Source: a virus. Taken from it: a DNA stretch of 42,924 bases. Below the pieces are notes generated by a model that saw only the letters and a program-made list of their open reading frames with translations, ran no database searches and had not been told where the DNA came from. The position numbers and the translations under genes were made by a program. Shown here one piece after another: positions 1 to 7,491 of the stretch (the stretch's first letter is position 1; each line of letters opens with the position of its first letter). The DNA is taken from positions 1 to 42,924 of the IMG/VR virus record IMGVR_UViG_3300025626_000040, one strand, 5' to 3'.

Positions 1-84
1 TACTACACATGGTAAATCTAACATTGATTGGAAATCATTGATATTGGTAGATTGAAAATATGTTCTTAAGTTTTGTAATGCCAT
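1..84 (-). CDS. 5' end of an unrecognised gene, cut by the window edge
   Basis: An ATG at 84-82 opens a frame of 28 codons that stays open to the first base of the window (starts MALQNLRTYFQSTN). It begins 10 bp after the stop codon of the ligase-like gene, the usual spacing in this operon. The piece is too short to assign a function. It is supported only by position, strand and lack of stops, so it could be a chance opening, though the tight packing of the region argues for a real gene. Confidence 0.6.
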   Translation of the reverse strand, partial: MALQNLRTYFQSTNINDFQSMLDLPCVV

Positions 85-94
85 GTTATATTGT

Positions 95-1381
95 TTATCT
101 TCCGTACTTAATAATACCCATAAGCTGGTTAATTGCAGCGAATGTTCCTGTTAACTTAAATGTCTTGCCTTTATAAACAAAGACAATGCCTTCAGTTGGC
201 ATAATTGAATCAATTCCACCTATTCTTTCTAATCTAGCTAATTCAGCTTCGACCTTTTGTATTTGATCAATTGATCCGCCTTTTTTAATTTTATCAGCCT
301 CAGTTCTAATTTGATTATGTAATCTTTGCATTTCAGCGTCTGGTGAGGCCGCAACAAAATTAGAAGCATTTTTTAGGATAATAGAACCAAGCTCTAAGAA
401 TAGATCTTCAAATGGCCTAATGTTCTCTTTGTATTTCTTTTTCACATCCTCTTTGTCAAACTTTTTAATTAAAGATGCTTTTTCTTTACCAAGATCTTTA
501 TCTAATGATCTTAGATTTAGAGTCTTTTTATCACCATATGCCCATCTTAATAATAAACCTTCTTTGTGATCTTGTGTTAAATCTGGAAAATTTGAATCTA
601 TAGTTTCTCTCCACCACATTTCATGATAGCGGCTAACTTCATCAGCGTCTGTCAAATTATATCTGTCGCGGAGCGCTTCAACCTTCTTGATAAATTTATT
701 TTTATTTTCTTCAAAATTAAGATCCTTGCCTAATTTAATTATTTGAGGCGGAATTATAGTAAATGTTTTACCGACATTTGCTTTAACAGACTCTAATGCT
801 TTTGCTATTACTGATGCAGGTTTACTATCTTCACCAATTATATTACCATTACCATCTGTCTTTTTTATACCATGAAATTGAATAATATCTCTGTCATAAT
901 AGATTACGTTTGGATTTTTAGAATAGATCAATTCCATATTCATCCAATTAAGACCATTTTCAAATACTTCTTGTTGAACTTTAGCTGGTAATTTAATTAA
1001 TGCATTGGCTAAATCTTCTGCTGCAAATTTAAATGTTTCTTCGACCATTGCTGATGCATGACCGTCGAATTTTTGCTTAAATGTTTGAAGATCCATTGGT
1101 GTTATAAGTTCACCCTTATTACGAGCAAATTTAACTTCACCATTTTGAATAGTTGCGAATACATTTTGTCCATCAGTTTTTTCAGTAGCGTCTTCTTCAA
1201 AATTAAGTTCACCACTTAAACCAGCTTCTATAAGAGCTTTAAAGTCTGCGAATGTTAATGACTTATCATCAAATGGATGTGCCATGTGACCGGCAGCTCC
1301 ACCTTCTAAAATTAAAGCTTCTTTTATATTTGAATGTAATCTCTCAGTTACAAACTGTTCAAAATTATTGTAGATCTTCAT
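95..1381 (-). CDS. Polynucleotide ligase-like nucleotidyltransferase with capsid-targeting-like propeptide
   Basis: 428 aa. The sequence carries the signature motifs of the covalent nucleotidyltransferase (DNA/RNA ligase, capping enzyme) superfamily: KTDG at residues 68-71 (motif I, K68 the predicted adenylated lysine), ARNKGE at 86-91 (motif Ia region), MELI at 149-152 (motif III region), EGIV at 397-400 (motif IV) and KGKTFKL at 404-410 (motif V). A long helical, charged insert lies between motifs III and IV. Related proteins with the GHMAH...KTDGQN arrangement occur in marine T4-like phages, mostly as hypotheticals. The first 26 residues (MKIYNNFEQFVTE...) resemble the capsid-targeting sequences of T4 internal head proteins and end in ILE|G, which fits the T4 prohead-protease consensus (L/I-x-E|A/G/S), just before the conserved domain. 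Substrate and activity are not known; packaging into the head is an inference. Confidence 0.7.
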   Translation of the reverse strand: MKIYNNFEQFVTERLHSNIKEALILEGGAAGHMAHPFDDKSLTFADFKALIEAGLSGELNFEEDATEKTDGQNVFATIQNGEVKFARNKGELITPMDLQTFKQKFDGHASAMVEETFKFAAEDLANALIKLPAKVQQEVFENGLNWMNMELIYSKNPNVIYYDRDIIQFHGIKKTDGNGNIIGEDSKPASVIAKALESVKANVGKTFTIIPPQIIKLGKDLNFEENKNKFIKKVEALRDRYNLTDADEVSRYHEMWWRETIDSNFPDLTQDHKEGLLLRWAYGDKKTLNLRSLDKDLGKEKASLIKKFDKEDVKKKYKENIRPFEDLFLELGSIILKNASNFVAASPDAEMQRLHNQIRTEADKIKKGGSIDQIQKVEAELARLERIGGIDSIMPTEGIVFVYKGKTFKLTGTFAAINQLMGIIKYGR

Positions 1382-1402
1382 AAGATATGTATCTTGTTTT
1401 TA

Positions 1403-2899
1403 TTATGCTCCTAATGAGCTGGTCAACATACCTACTGCTACGCCATAATCTCCATCAGCTTTAGCTAAAATTCCATCAATTACTTTTTTTGCTTTAGCCT
1501 CATCATAATCTTCACCAAATGCTTTTTGTAAAACTGTTATTGCATATTCATTAAATTCTTCATCAGAATTAACTTCAGCTTCGTTTACTTTAGACTCTTC
1601 GATATATTCAGCTAAATCTGGATCGTCCCATCCGTATTCGCCATCAGCAAGAACCTTTTCAAGATCTTTTCTTTTTCCTTGCATTGTAATTTCAGGGTGT
1701 CCAGTTGGGCCTGATTTTACAGTATCTGTGATTTCAACTTTATTCTTTTTTAAGAATTTTAAAAAGTCCTTATCTTCAGGGTTTATTGCATCCATGACAA
1801 CAGTAGCTTCACAAAGTAGTTCACCAGCTTCTACGACAGTAGATTCATTGAACATGTTAAATGCGTTTAATAAAGATTGCCCTGCAGCTTCTTGTTTGAT
1901 TTGTTGTAAATAAAGTGCAGTACCTTCAACGATACCAATACCCGACCATCCTGCTGCATTAGCGATATCTGAATAGTATTGATCTAAAATTCTCTTTGTT
2001 GTAGTTGCTCCTATTTTAATATAGTATCCGCCTAATCCTGGCATTTTTACTTCATATGAAGAAATTGAGCCTTTAATGTTTTTAGAAATTGCAAAACCTT
2101 CTCTTGAGAAGTTTGCGTCTTCCATTGCCATTTCAAATAAGTACTTAATACAACCTAACACTGATTCTTTAGACATTGCACCAAAGTCAGTTAATTTTTT
2201 TGCAAATAGATTATTGTAAACTGTAACAACTTTCTTAGCGTCTCTTTTAAATTGTACTGCAATAGCTTCATTTACAGAAACTGAAACAGATTCAAATGCT
2301 GGTACTAATTCATCGTAACCATTACCATAAATGTCTGCCATTAACCATTCTTTATTAGATTCGTCCCAAAGATAAACAAATTCTGCTCCACCGTTATTAG
2401 CTACATCTCTTAAATATTTAGAAACATCCGAGATCGAACCCTTTGACGGTGTCATTGCATTTTTATCTCCATAAAAATTTATCTTATCAATACTGGTTTC
2501 TAAACCAGAACAATCTCCCTTTGCAATAACAGCATCTACTGATTTTGAATTTTTAAAAGATTTTTTAATGATAGGTAACATGTTTTCTGGATACGAATCA
2601 TAATGAGTGTATATCGATGTAATATTACCCTTCTTGTCGATTTTACCAAATTGACCTCTTGTACCTTCTTCAATAAGCGTAACTGCTTCATTAATTTCAG
2701 CACCTCTTAATTTGGTAAAAAATTCTGATCTTTGATCTTCAGTTAATTCTTTAACAGAAGTGACATTAAATTCAGAGAGTAAGTTTTTAAACGTTTCTGC
2801 TTCATTGCTTCTTTTTGCGATTGCTTCTTCTTCAATTTTTCTAGTATTAGAAATTTGAACTTCCGTAGCAAATTGTTGAAAAGATTTTAATTTTTGCAT
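1403..2899 (-). CDS. Probable internal virion protein, multidomain, unknown function
   Basis: 498 aa. It begins MQKLKSFQQFATE, similar to its downstream neighbour and to T4 capsid-targeting sequences. Two matches to the T4 prohead-protease consensus, INE|A at 69-72 and IEE|G at 76-79, stand just before a conserved domain (about 80-205) starting RGQFGKIDKKGNITSIYTHY. I recognise this as the phage family that usually reads x-IG-x-x-(D/N)G-x-IYxHxDGYPE; its function is unknown. The middle part is a second globular region with no recognised motif. The last 60 residues are acidic and helical (NEAEVNSDEEFNEYA...). A TATATAATA box lies about 35 bp upstream of the start. Assignment as a head-internal or prohead-core protein rests on the N-terminus only; it could instead be a cytoplasmic late protein. 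Confidence 0.75.
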   Translation of the reverse strand: MQKLKSFQQFATEVQISNTRKIEEEAIAKRSNEAETFKNLLSEFNVTSVKELTEDQRSEFFTKLRGAEINEAVTLIEEGTRGQFGKIDKKGNITSIYTHYDSYPENMLPIIKKSFKNSKSVDAVIAKGDCSGLETSIDKINFYGDKNAMTPSKGSISDVSKYLRDVANNGGAEFVYLWDESNKEWLMADIYGNGYDELVPAFESVSVSVNEAIAVQFKRDAKKVVTVYNNLFAKKLTDFGAMSKESVLGCIKYLFEMAMEDANFSREGFAISKNIKGSISSYEVKMPGLGGYYIKIGATTTKRILDQYYSDIANAAGWSGIGIVEGTALYLQQIKQEAAGQSLLNAFNMFNESTVVEAGELLCEATVVMDAINPEDKDFLKFLKKNKVEITDTVKSGPTGHPEITMQGKRKDLEKVLADGEYGWDDPDLAEYIEESKVNEAEVNSDEEFNEYAITVLQKAFGEDYDEAKAKKVIDGILAKADGDYGVAVGMLTSSLGA

Positions 2900-2932
2900 A
2901 ATATTGTTTTTGTTTTTTGAATGTTATTATTT

Positions 2933-2941
2933 TATTATATA
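2933..2941 (-). promoter_or_regulatory. TATATAATA box before the 498-aa gene
   Basis: The minus strand reads GATATATAATA here, overlapping the last codons of uvsW, about 35 bp before the start of the next gene. The identical 11-mer occurs before three other genes or gaps in the window. It resembles the single-box T4 late promoter (TATAAATA). This is a sequence match only; the overlap with coding sequence (GAT ATA TAA) lowers its weight. Confidence 0.4.
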
Positions 2942-4443
2942 TCTCCTTCAAAATCTACATTTTTAATATCATATTTGAACTTCTGTTCCCTGTAGATTCT
3001 TTGGCGTTCTTTAGCATGTCTTATTAAATAGTTATCCCAATCAGATGAACTTAAATCATCTACAAAATCAATAATATTTACGCTATCTTTGGATTTATGT
3101 TGGCGTAATCCTCGACCGATTGATTGTCTAATTATTACTTCTGATTTGAACGATTCTGTAAAAAAGATATTGTGAATTTTTTTGATTGAGATTCCTGTTG
3201 AGAAGGTACCGTAAGACGCAACAATAACAACTTCTTCGCCTGCTTCCATTTTCTTTTTATGTTCTTCTCGTATATCTTTATCAATTCCACCGTCAACATA
3301 ATAAACAGTTTTATCACTGTCTCTGCGAAGTTTTTCATATATTTTTTTACCATGTTCAATCCTGTGGAAAAGGACCAAACTATTACCGCGTACTCTGGAA
3401 ATAATACTTGTAATAAAGTTAAGCCTGCCTGGTGAATTAATGACATAGTTTTGTTCAAATTTAAAAACATCTTTACTTTCATATCTATTTTGTGACATTT
3501 CTCTAAATGCGTCCTTTGTAGATTGAGGAGCATAATCCATTTTAATTATTTTTACTTTACAACCAGCAATGTGTCCTTCATTTTGCAAGTAATTTGCACT
3601 TATTTCAGTAATAAGAGGTCCGGTGTATGCCATTAATGTCAATCTATCTAAAGTACCTTCTTTTGGTATAGTACCCGATAATCCATATTTGTAATCTGCA
3701 TTAACACATTTTTGAAGGATAGTTTTAATAGATGCTGATTTTGCCTTATGCGTTTCATCCACAATTATAGCATCAAATTCACTAAAATAAGATTTGTCTT
3801 TTTTAACTAGAGACTGATAAGTTCCTATGACTACATTTCTTCCCGGTCTTATTTTTTGACCAGAATATATTTGTTGTACTTTTATGTCTACTGCATTTCT
3901 ATAGTTATAATCTAAAAAATCTTCACTTGCTTGTACTACTAAAGAAACATTAGGAACTATAAATAAGATTTTTTTAGCCTTTTCATGTTCTAATAAATAA
4001 GCAACTGTTAAAAACGAAATTAATGTTTTACCAGCTGAAGTTGCTAATTCACTTAGGCATCTTTTAAATTTTAAAATATTAAAAGCTGCTTCTATTTGAT
4101 AATCTCTTGGTGTTATTTCTGATTTTTCGAAAAAATCTAACGCCCATTGAGTAAACTTTTCTTGATTTATATTGGTATCAAATATATCTGTAATACCATT
4201 TAACTTAAATTCAAATTTATATTCTTTACATATGCCCATGACTTCTCGCCATAAACCCGAAGGAATCCATTTATCATCCTTAATATACGAAACATAACCG
4301 TCCCATAAACCCTTTTTGACCAAAGGGTTAAAACGCCAAGACTCAATTCTTCTATTTAAAGAAATATTGAGTTGTTCCAATTCTAATTCAGTTGCTGCAT
4401 CAATGCGTAACAACTGTTTGTTTTCAGTTAACGTAAGCTCCAC
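2935..4443 (-). CDS. uvsW: UvsW-like recombination DNA/RNA-DNA helicase
   Basis: 502 aa, close to T4 UvsW (about 503 aa in its classical annotation). It has an N-terminal alpha/beta domain (1-105), then a superfamily 2 helicase core: Q-motif-like TPRDYQ (111-116), Walker A SAGKT (136-140), DETH box at 229-232, SGT motif III near 256, and arginine-finger motif VI QSIGRGLRQ near 440. In T4 UvsW unwinds R-loops and branched DNA, shuts off origin replication and promotes strand annealing with UvsX/UvsY. It lies 25 bp after uvsY, as in T4 where the two genes are neighbours. The start is a GTG (4443-4441): an in-frame TAA closes the frame 18 bases upstream, and the nearby ATG is in another frame. 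Confidence 0.95.
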   Translation of the reverse strand: MELTLTENKQLLRIDAATELELEQLNISLNRRIESWRFNPLVKKGLWDGYVSYIKDDKWIPSGLWREVMGICKEYKFEFKLNGITDIFDTNINQEKFTQWALDFFEKSEITPRDYQIEAAFNILKFKRCLSELATSAGKTLISFLTVAYLLEHEKAKKILFIVPNVSLVVQASEDFLDYNYRNAVDIKVQQIYSGQKIRPGRNVVIGTYQSLVKKDKSYFSEFDAIIVDETHKAKSASIKTILQKCVNADYKYGLSGTIPKEGTLDRLTLMAYTGPLITEISANYLQNEGHIAGCKVKIIKMDYAPQSTKDAFREMSQNRYESKDVFKFEQNYVINSPGRLNFITSIISRVRGNSLVLFHRIEHGKKIYEKLRRDSDKTVYYVDGGIDKDIREEHKKKMEAGEEVVIVASYGTFSTGISIKKIHNIFFTESFKSEVIIRQSIGRGLRQHKSKDSVNIIDFVDDLSSSDWDNYLIRHAKERQRIYREQKFKYDIKNVDFEGDI

Positions 4444-4468
4444 ATTGTTAGAGCATTTTTATTTGTCG

Positions 4469-4891
4469 TTATAGATCTTTTAATGCAAGTCTATTACGAA
4501 TGGCAAAGCCCATGTTATCTAGGGTTTTTACCGAATCTCTAAAGAATTCCACTTGATTTTCTAAATGAGATAATATCATGTTTTCATCAGCTAGATCAGT
4601 TTCAATAAACTTCTCTTTTTGTTTTTCTCCTAACTTATAATCATATTCATAATATCTAATATAAGCTTCTCTATATCTAACTGCTACTTTATTTTTCTGT
4701 TCTTTTACTTTCATATTTAAATAAGACATCTGCTCAACGAGAGATTGTCTAGAAGATAATACTTCAGCAATAGTTTCCTCCATGGTGTTTAAATTTCTTA
4801 AACTTTGTGCTAATCCTTTAATGTTGTTAGTCCACTCTGTTCTTTGGCCACTTAATTTGCGGTCCAATGCTAAAATATTTTCTTTACTCAT
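4469..4891 (-). CDS. uvsY: UvsY-like recombination mediator
   Basis: 140 aa (T4 UvsY 137 aa). It is wholly helical in appearance, with many charged residues. The C-terminal segment pairs with T4 UvsY: a helix ending in DNMGFAIRNRLAL (about 124-137) corresponds to the SRGFAIKHIQDMRA end of the T4 protein. UvsY helps UvsX recombinase displace gp32 from single-stranded DNA. The gene lies between primase/73-aa gene and uvsW, in keeping with recombination-dependent replication. It starts at ATG 4891, 1 bp beyond the stop of the upstream gene, so it is probably translated by coupling. Similarity outside the C-terminus is weak; gene context raises the confidence. Confidence 0.85.
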   Translation of the reverse strand: MSKENILALDRKLSGQRTEWTNNIKGLAQSLRNLNTMEETIAEVLSSRQSLVEQMSYLNMKVKEQKNKVAVRYREAYIRYYEYDYKLGEKQKEKFIETDLADENMILSHLENQVEFFRDSVKTLDNMGFAIRNRLALKDL

Positions 4892-4892
4892 A

Positions 4893-5114
4893 TTAAAATA
4901 ATGATTTCTTATTGGGATTAGGCTTGATGAACTTAGACGTTATTTGTCTTTTCTTAAATTTAGGTTTTGGCATTTCAATGTCAGGTGACTCGATACTTAG
5001 ATCCAATGGTTTGAAATCTAATAAAAGTTTCATACCTTTAAACCTATCACTGTCTTTTTGAAATTCTTCGAAGTTGTCTTCAACCATTATACTAATATCT
5101 TCTATACGTACCAT
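4893..5114 (-). CDS. 73-aa protein between primase and uvsY; possible gp33-like or clamp-binding factor
   Basis: 73 aa. The N-terminal half is acidic and helical (MVRIEDISIMVEDNFEEFQ), the C-terminal half is lysine- and proline-rich, and the protein ends in KKSLF. It overlaps the end of the primase gene by 13 bp. A short aromatic C-terminal tail after basic residues is reminiscent of sliding-clamp-binding peptides (the T4 polymerase gp43 C-terminus contains KASLF). In T4 the gene two places after gene 32 is 33, a clamp-binding late transcription co-activator, and a divergent gp33 is one possibility. I do not recognise the family, so these are inferences from tail sequence and position only. 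Confidence 0.7.
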   Translation of the reverse strand: MVRIEDISIMVEDNFEEFQKDSDRFKGMKLLLDFKPLDLSIESPDIEMPKPKFKKRQITSKFIKPNPNKKSLF

Positions 5115-6178
5115 AGATCTAATTGACTAGAGGTGAAATATTGATCGATCTTTTTATGAGCATCGATTTTAAGCTCAAAACATTTCAACATCAAATCATT
5201 AAGATCTTTGATATTATATTTATCTAACCCATTTTCTTTAAGAAATTTAGACCACATAAAAACAGGTCTACCCTTTTTAAGCTTCTCGGCCATTTTCTTT
5301 TTACCAGTTACATCATTATCAAACATATATCTAACTGTTGGAATTTCATCAAAGTCATCAGTTGATCTACCAGCAGTTGCAAGGGCGAGGGAATTTGCCA
5401 TAAATTTAGCATCTAACGGGCCTTCAAATATAGTAATAGGCCTTTGAAAATTCAATTGCATGATTCCAAATAATGTTGATACTTTAGTAAGAGACGTTAG
5501 TTCTTCGTTGGATAATTCTAAAGGTTGTCCCATCTCTTCATACAATTTTGGTAAATCATATGTTAGATATCTTTGTCCGTATCCCTTCATTCTACGTGTC
5601 TGTGCACCTATAATTTTATTATCTGCACCAAAATTAAGAATCCAAAGTCTATGTTCTTTTTCAGAATACAAGAAATCATCTACTCTATTGTGTAGTAGTC
5701 TATCTTTTAATTGAAACCAAATCCAATCGCCTGGTTCTATTACCTTTGCCTTAAATTTAGCTTTAAATGTATCTATATCAATTGATAATTCTTGAACCTT
5801 TCTTAATGCATCATGCTTCAGTACAGATTCTGAATTAACCTGTATCTTATTTTGTTTAATGTAATCTATAACCATAAATGAATCATCACTTGTGGCTAAT
5901 TTAACTTCATGATCTTTTAAAAAGGAATATAAGTTAGTGTGATAACTACAATTATAACAGTGATACTGTAGAGTGTCCCAGAAGATATTACCTCGTTTTT
6001 TAGTATCGTCCGAGTGGGAATCACCACAATAGGGACATGCACAGGTTATTCGCCCATGCATGTCCTTTAGTAGCTTCTTATTAGGTTCAGGATGTACTTG
6101 AGATACTACTTGTTTAAGTGCATATCTTATTTTATCCTTTAACTCTTCAGTAAGTTGTATATTAGATGTCGAGGTCAT
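5102..6178 (-). CDS. 61: gp61-like DNA primase
   Basis: 358 aa (T4 gp61 342 aa). The N-terminal zinc ribbon has C48-x2-C51 (CACPYCGDSHSD) and C74-x2-C77 (HCYNC). The central domain is followed by a TOPRIM fold with the catalytic glutamate in FEGPLDAKF (E252, D256) and the DxD motif FDNDV (D287, D289), the metal-binding signature of DnaG-type primases. It makes RNA primers for lagging-strand synthesis together with a gp41-type helicase, which is not in this window. The start overlaps the end of the gp32 gene by 17 bp, so primase translation may depend on gp32 translation. Confidence 0.95.
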   Translation of the reverse strand: MTSTSNIQLTEELKDKIRYALKQVVSQVHPEPNKKLLKDMHGRITCACPYCGDSHSDDTKKRGNIFWDTLQYHCYNCSYHTNLYSFLKDHEVKLATSDDSFMVIDYIKQNKIQVNSESVLKHDALRKVQELSIDIDTFKAKFKAKVIEPGDWIWFQLKDRLLHNRVDDFLYSEKEHRLWILNFGADNKIIGAQTRRMKGYGQRYLTYDLPKLYEEMGQPLELSNEELTSLTKVSTLFGIMQLNFQRPITIFEGPLDAKFMANSLALATAGRSTDDFDEIPTVRYMFDNDVTGKKKMAEKLKKGRPVFMWSKFLKENGLDKYNIKDLNDLMLKCFELKIDAHKKIDQYFTSSQLDLWYV

Positions 6179-7079
6179 TCAAGAAAGAATCTAGATCATC
6201 TTCTGATGATACGCTTGAAGTTGACTCTGTTGTTACTGGAGCTTCAGCTACAGCTGTTTGTGCAGATGTATTTGTAGCTTTTGCAGTTTTCTTAGTAGTC
6301 GTTGTAGTAACTTCTGCGATAGAATCACCTGGATTTAAGTACATTCTCAATACATCGTTTACGAATGATCGAGTGTCCTCGTCCCATGCTTGATAATCAT
6401 ACCCTTTCAATGAAGGCGCATTCTCTAATTCTTCTTTGATAGACGCCATAGTCTCTTTTGTTCTTTCTGCTGGAGCATCGCCCATAATAATTGCAGATTG
6501 ACTAGCAGAGAATTTAGACTTGTCGTAGTTATTGTATTCACCTTGACGTGTAATGATCAACTCAAAGTTCTTACCTTCAAAAAGGTCAAATACTTGTGTT
6601 GGTTCACCAAAGTCTGGTTTCAACTCAGCGTCAATTTTTTCTTTAATTTTGTAACCGAATTTGAATACTTTGTAAGTACCTTCTAATTCTGGGTTCTGTG
6701 GATCTTTAATGATCTTAATTAAAGAATAGTATTGTTGACGTCTTTTCAGCTTCTCTGAAGATTTACGATCTACAGCTGAATCTGATTTACGTAGTTTCCA
6801 AAATACGTCTGCAATTGGACACTTCTCACCAATAGTAGATGGACTATCAACTAGTTTACCATCACCACTTGAGTTTGTCAACCAGTGTACATATTTTTGG
6901 ATTAGGGAATTACGAGGGTTTTCTGGATTTGGTACAAAACGAATTAATGCTTTGTAAGTTCCGTCTTTACCGTCGTCTGCGGTTGGTTTGTACACTTCGT
7001 TTGAAGCTGTACTTGTGGGTGCCTGATGCGTTTCTACGTCTTCTACACCCAAGTTAAAAATGTCAAATGAATCACTCAT
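6162..7079 (-). CDS. 32: gp32-like single-stranded DNA-binding protein
   Basis: 305 aa (T4 gp32 301 aa). The OB-fold core shows strong T4-like landmarks: YVHWL (63-67), a basic stretch KSSEKLKRRQQYY, IKDPQNPELEGTYKVFKFG and the NYDKSKF segment. A low-complexity Thr/Ala/Val linker then leads to an acidic tail ending SSEDDLDSFLNDLDI, the region that in T4 recruits replication partners. The T4 zinc ligands are H64, C77, C87 and C90. Here H65 and C87 remain, but the C77 position is proline/serine and C90 is alanine, so the canonical zinc site is broken. The N-terminus lacks the T4 cooperativity motif KRKST. The leader before the start resembles the T4 gene 32 operator. Confidence 0.95.
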   Translation of the reverse strand: MSDSFDIFNLGVEDVETHQAPTSTASNEVYKPTADDGKDGTYKALIRFVPNPENPRNSLIQKYVHWLTNSSGDGKLVDSPSTIGEKCPIADVFWKLRKSDSAVDRKSSEKLKRRQQYYSLIKIIKDPQNPELEGTYKVFKFGYKIKEKIDAELKPDFGEPTQVFDLFEGKNFELIITRQGEYNNYDKSKFSASQSAIIMGDAPAERTKETMASIKEELENAPSLKGYDYQAWDEDTRSFVNDVLRMYLNPGDSIAEVTTTTTKKTAKATNTSAQTAVAEAPVTTESTSSVSSEDDLDSFLNDLDI

Positions 7080-7080
7080 A

Positions 7081-7130
7081 CCTTTAAATTGTTTAATTTG
7101 TTAAATTTGTTTACCTTGAAATTACTTTCA
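7081..7130 (-). promoter_or_regulatory. Candidate gp32 translational operator in the mRNA leader
   Basis: The 50 bases before the gp32 start hold a small hairpin and then an unstructured AT tract. In the transcript the hairpin is TGAAA-GTAA-TTTCA (7130-7117), a five-pair stem closed by a GNRA-type GUAA tetraloop. The tract 7111-7081 is made of near-repeats: ACAAATTTA, ACAAATTAA, ACAATTTAA. It ends in AAAGG one base from the ATG. The T4 gene 32 leader has a 5' pseudoknot followed by repeats of UUAAA on which gp32 nucleates to repress its own translation. The likeness in layout is seen directly; autoregulation here is inferred. Confidence 0.45.
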
Positions 7131-7159
7131 GTTCTTATAAATGTATATTACAAAAGGTT

Positions 7160-7336
7160 TCAAATATTTTGCATTGTAAGTATAGCACCTTCTGAATCTT
7201 GCCACCTGTTGCTCTCTAGTTTTTGTAAACCAGCTTTACGAAGTAAGTCTTCACGCTCTTGTGTCGTGATCTTTTGCTCTCGCACCATTATAATGAGAGC
7301 TTTGTTCAGGTTCATGATTTCAGTAGTACACAACAT
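7160..7336 (-). CDS. Possible 58-aa small protein before gp32
   Basis: A frame from ATG 7336 (alternative ATG 7315, 51 aa) to TGA 7160 encodes a charged, helical, soluble-looking peptide containing VREQKITTQEREDLLRKAG and ending TMQNI. It sits in the only gap longer than 300 bp, on the coding strand, with a TATATAATA box about 37 bp upstream and the gp32 leader directly downstream. Its amino-acid make-up (Glu/Gln/Lys/Arg rich) is more protein-like than the opposite-strand reading. I recognise no family. No Shine-Dalgarno sequence is present, as for most genes here. It may be a real small phage protein or part of a long gp32 leader. Confidence 0.45.
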   Translation of the reverse strand: MLCTTEIMNLNKALIIMVREQKITTQEREDLLRKAGLQKLESNRWQDSEGAILTMQNI

Positions 7337-7372
7337 AAAATTGACTAATATCTTAGCTTTTGTTAATATACT

Positions 7373-7381
7373 TATTATATA
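7373..7381 (-). promoter_or_regulatory. TATATAATA box before the small ORF and gp32
   Basis: The minus strand reads GGATATATAATAAGT in the non-coding gap. The same GATATATAATA occurs before three other genes in the window. Position and strand fit a promoter driving the small ORF and gp32. No clear -35 element was seen; a single box like the T4 late promoter is possible. Confidence 0.5.
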
Positions 7382-7396
7382 TCCACATTTGAATTT

Positions 7397-7441
7397 GTTT
7401 CACCAGAGATTAAATTATTTTTTTTTAATTTAAAATGAAAC
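7397..7441 (-). other. Nested inverted repeat after the RuvC-like gene
   Basis: An outer 6-base pair arm (GTTTCA at 7397-7402 with TGAAAC at 7436-7441) encloses an inner 7-base arm (TAAATTA at 7411-7417 with TAATTTA at 7426-7432) around an 8-base T/A loop. It could end or process the transcript coming from the RuvC-like gene, about 50 bp past its stop. No U-run follows on the transcribed strand, so it is not a standard intrinsic terminator, and AT-rich sequence makes chance pairing likely. Confidence 0.25.
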
Positions 7442-7491
7442 AGTTTTATACAACTTGCATATAACAAATGTTAGTTAAGCCAGAAGATAGA

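Noticed and set aside
3135-3533. Minus-strand 132-aa frame inside uvsW
   Set aside because: It lies out of frame in the conserved helicase core, with composition typical of a shifted reading.
7089-7433. Plus-strand 114-aa frame in the gap before gp32
   Set aside because: It is Leu/Phe/Ser rich as expected for antisense of A/T-rich leader sequence, on the strand with no other genes, and it conflicts with the gp32 leader structure.
7397-7441. Intrinsic terminator after the RuvC-like gene
   Set aside because: The inverted repeat is AT-only in its inner arm and is not followed by a U-run on the transcribed strand; kept only as a low-confidence structure.
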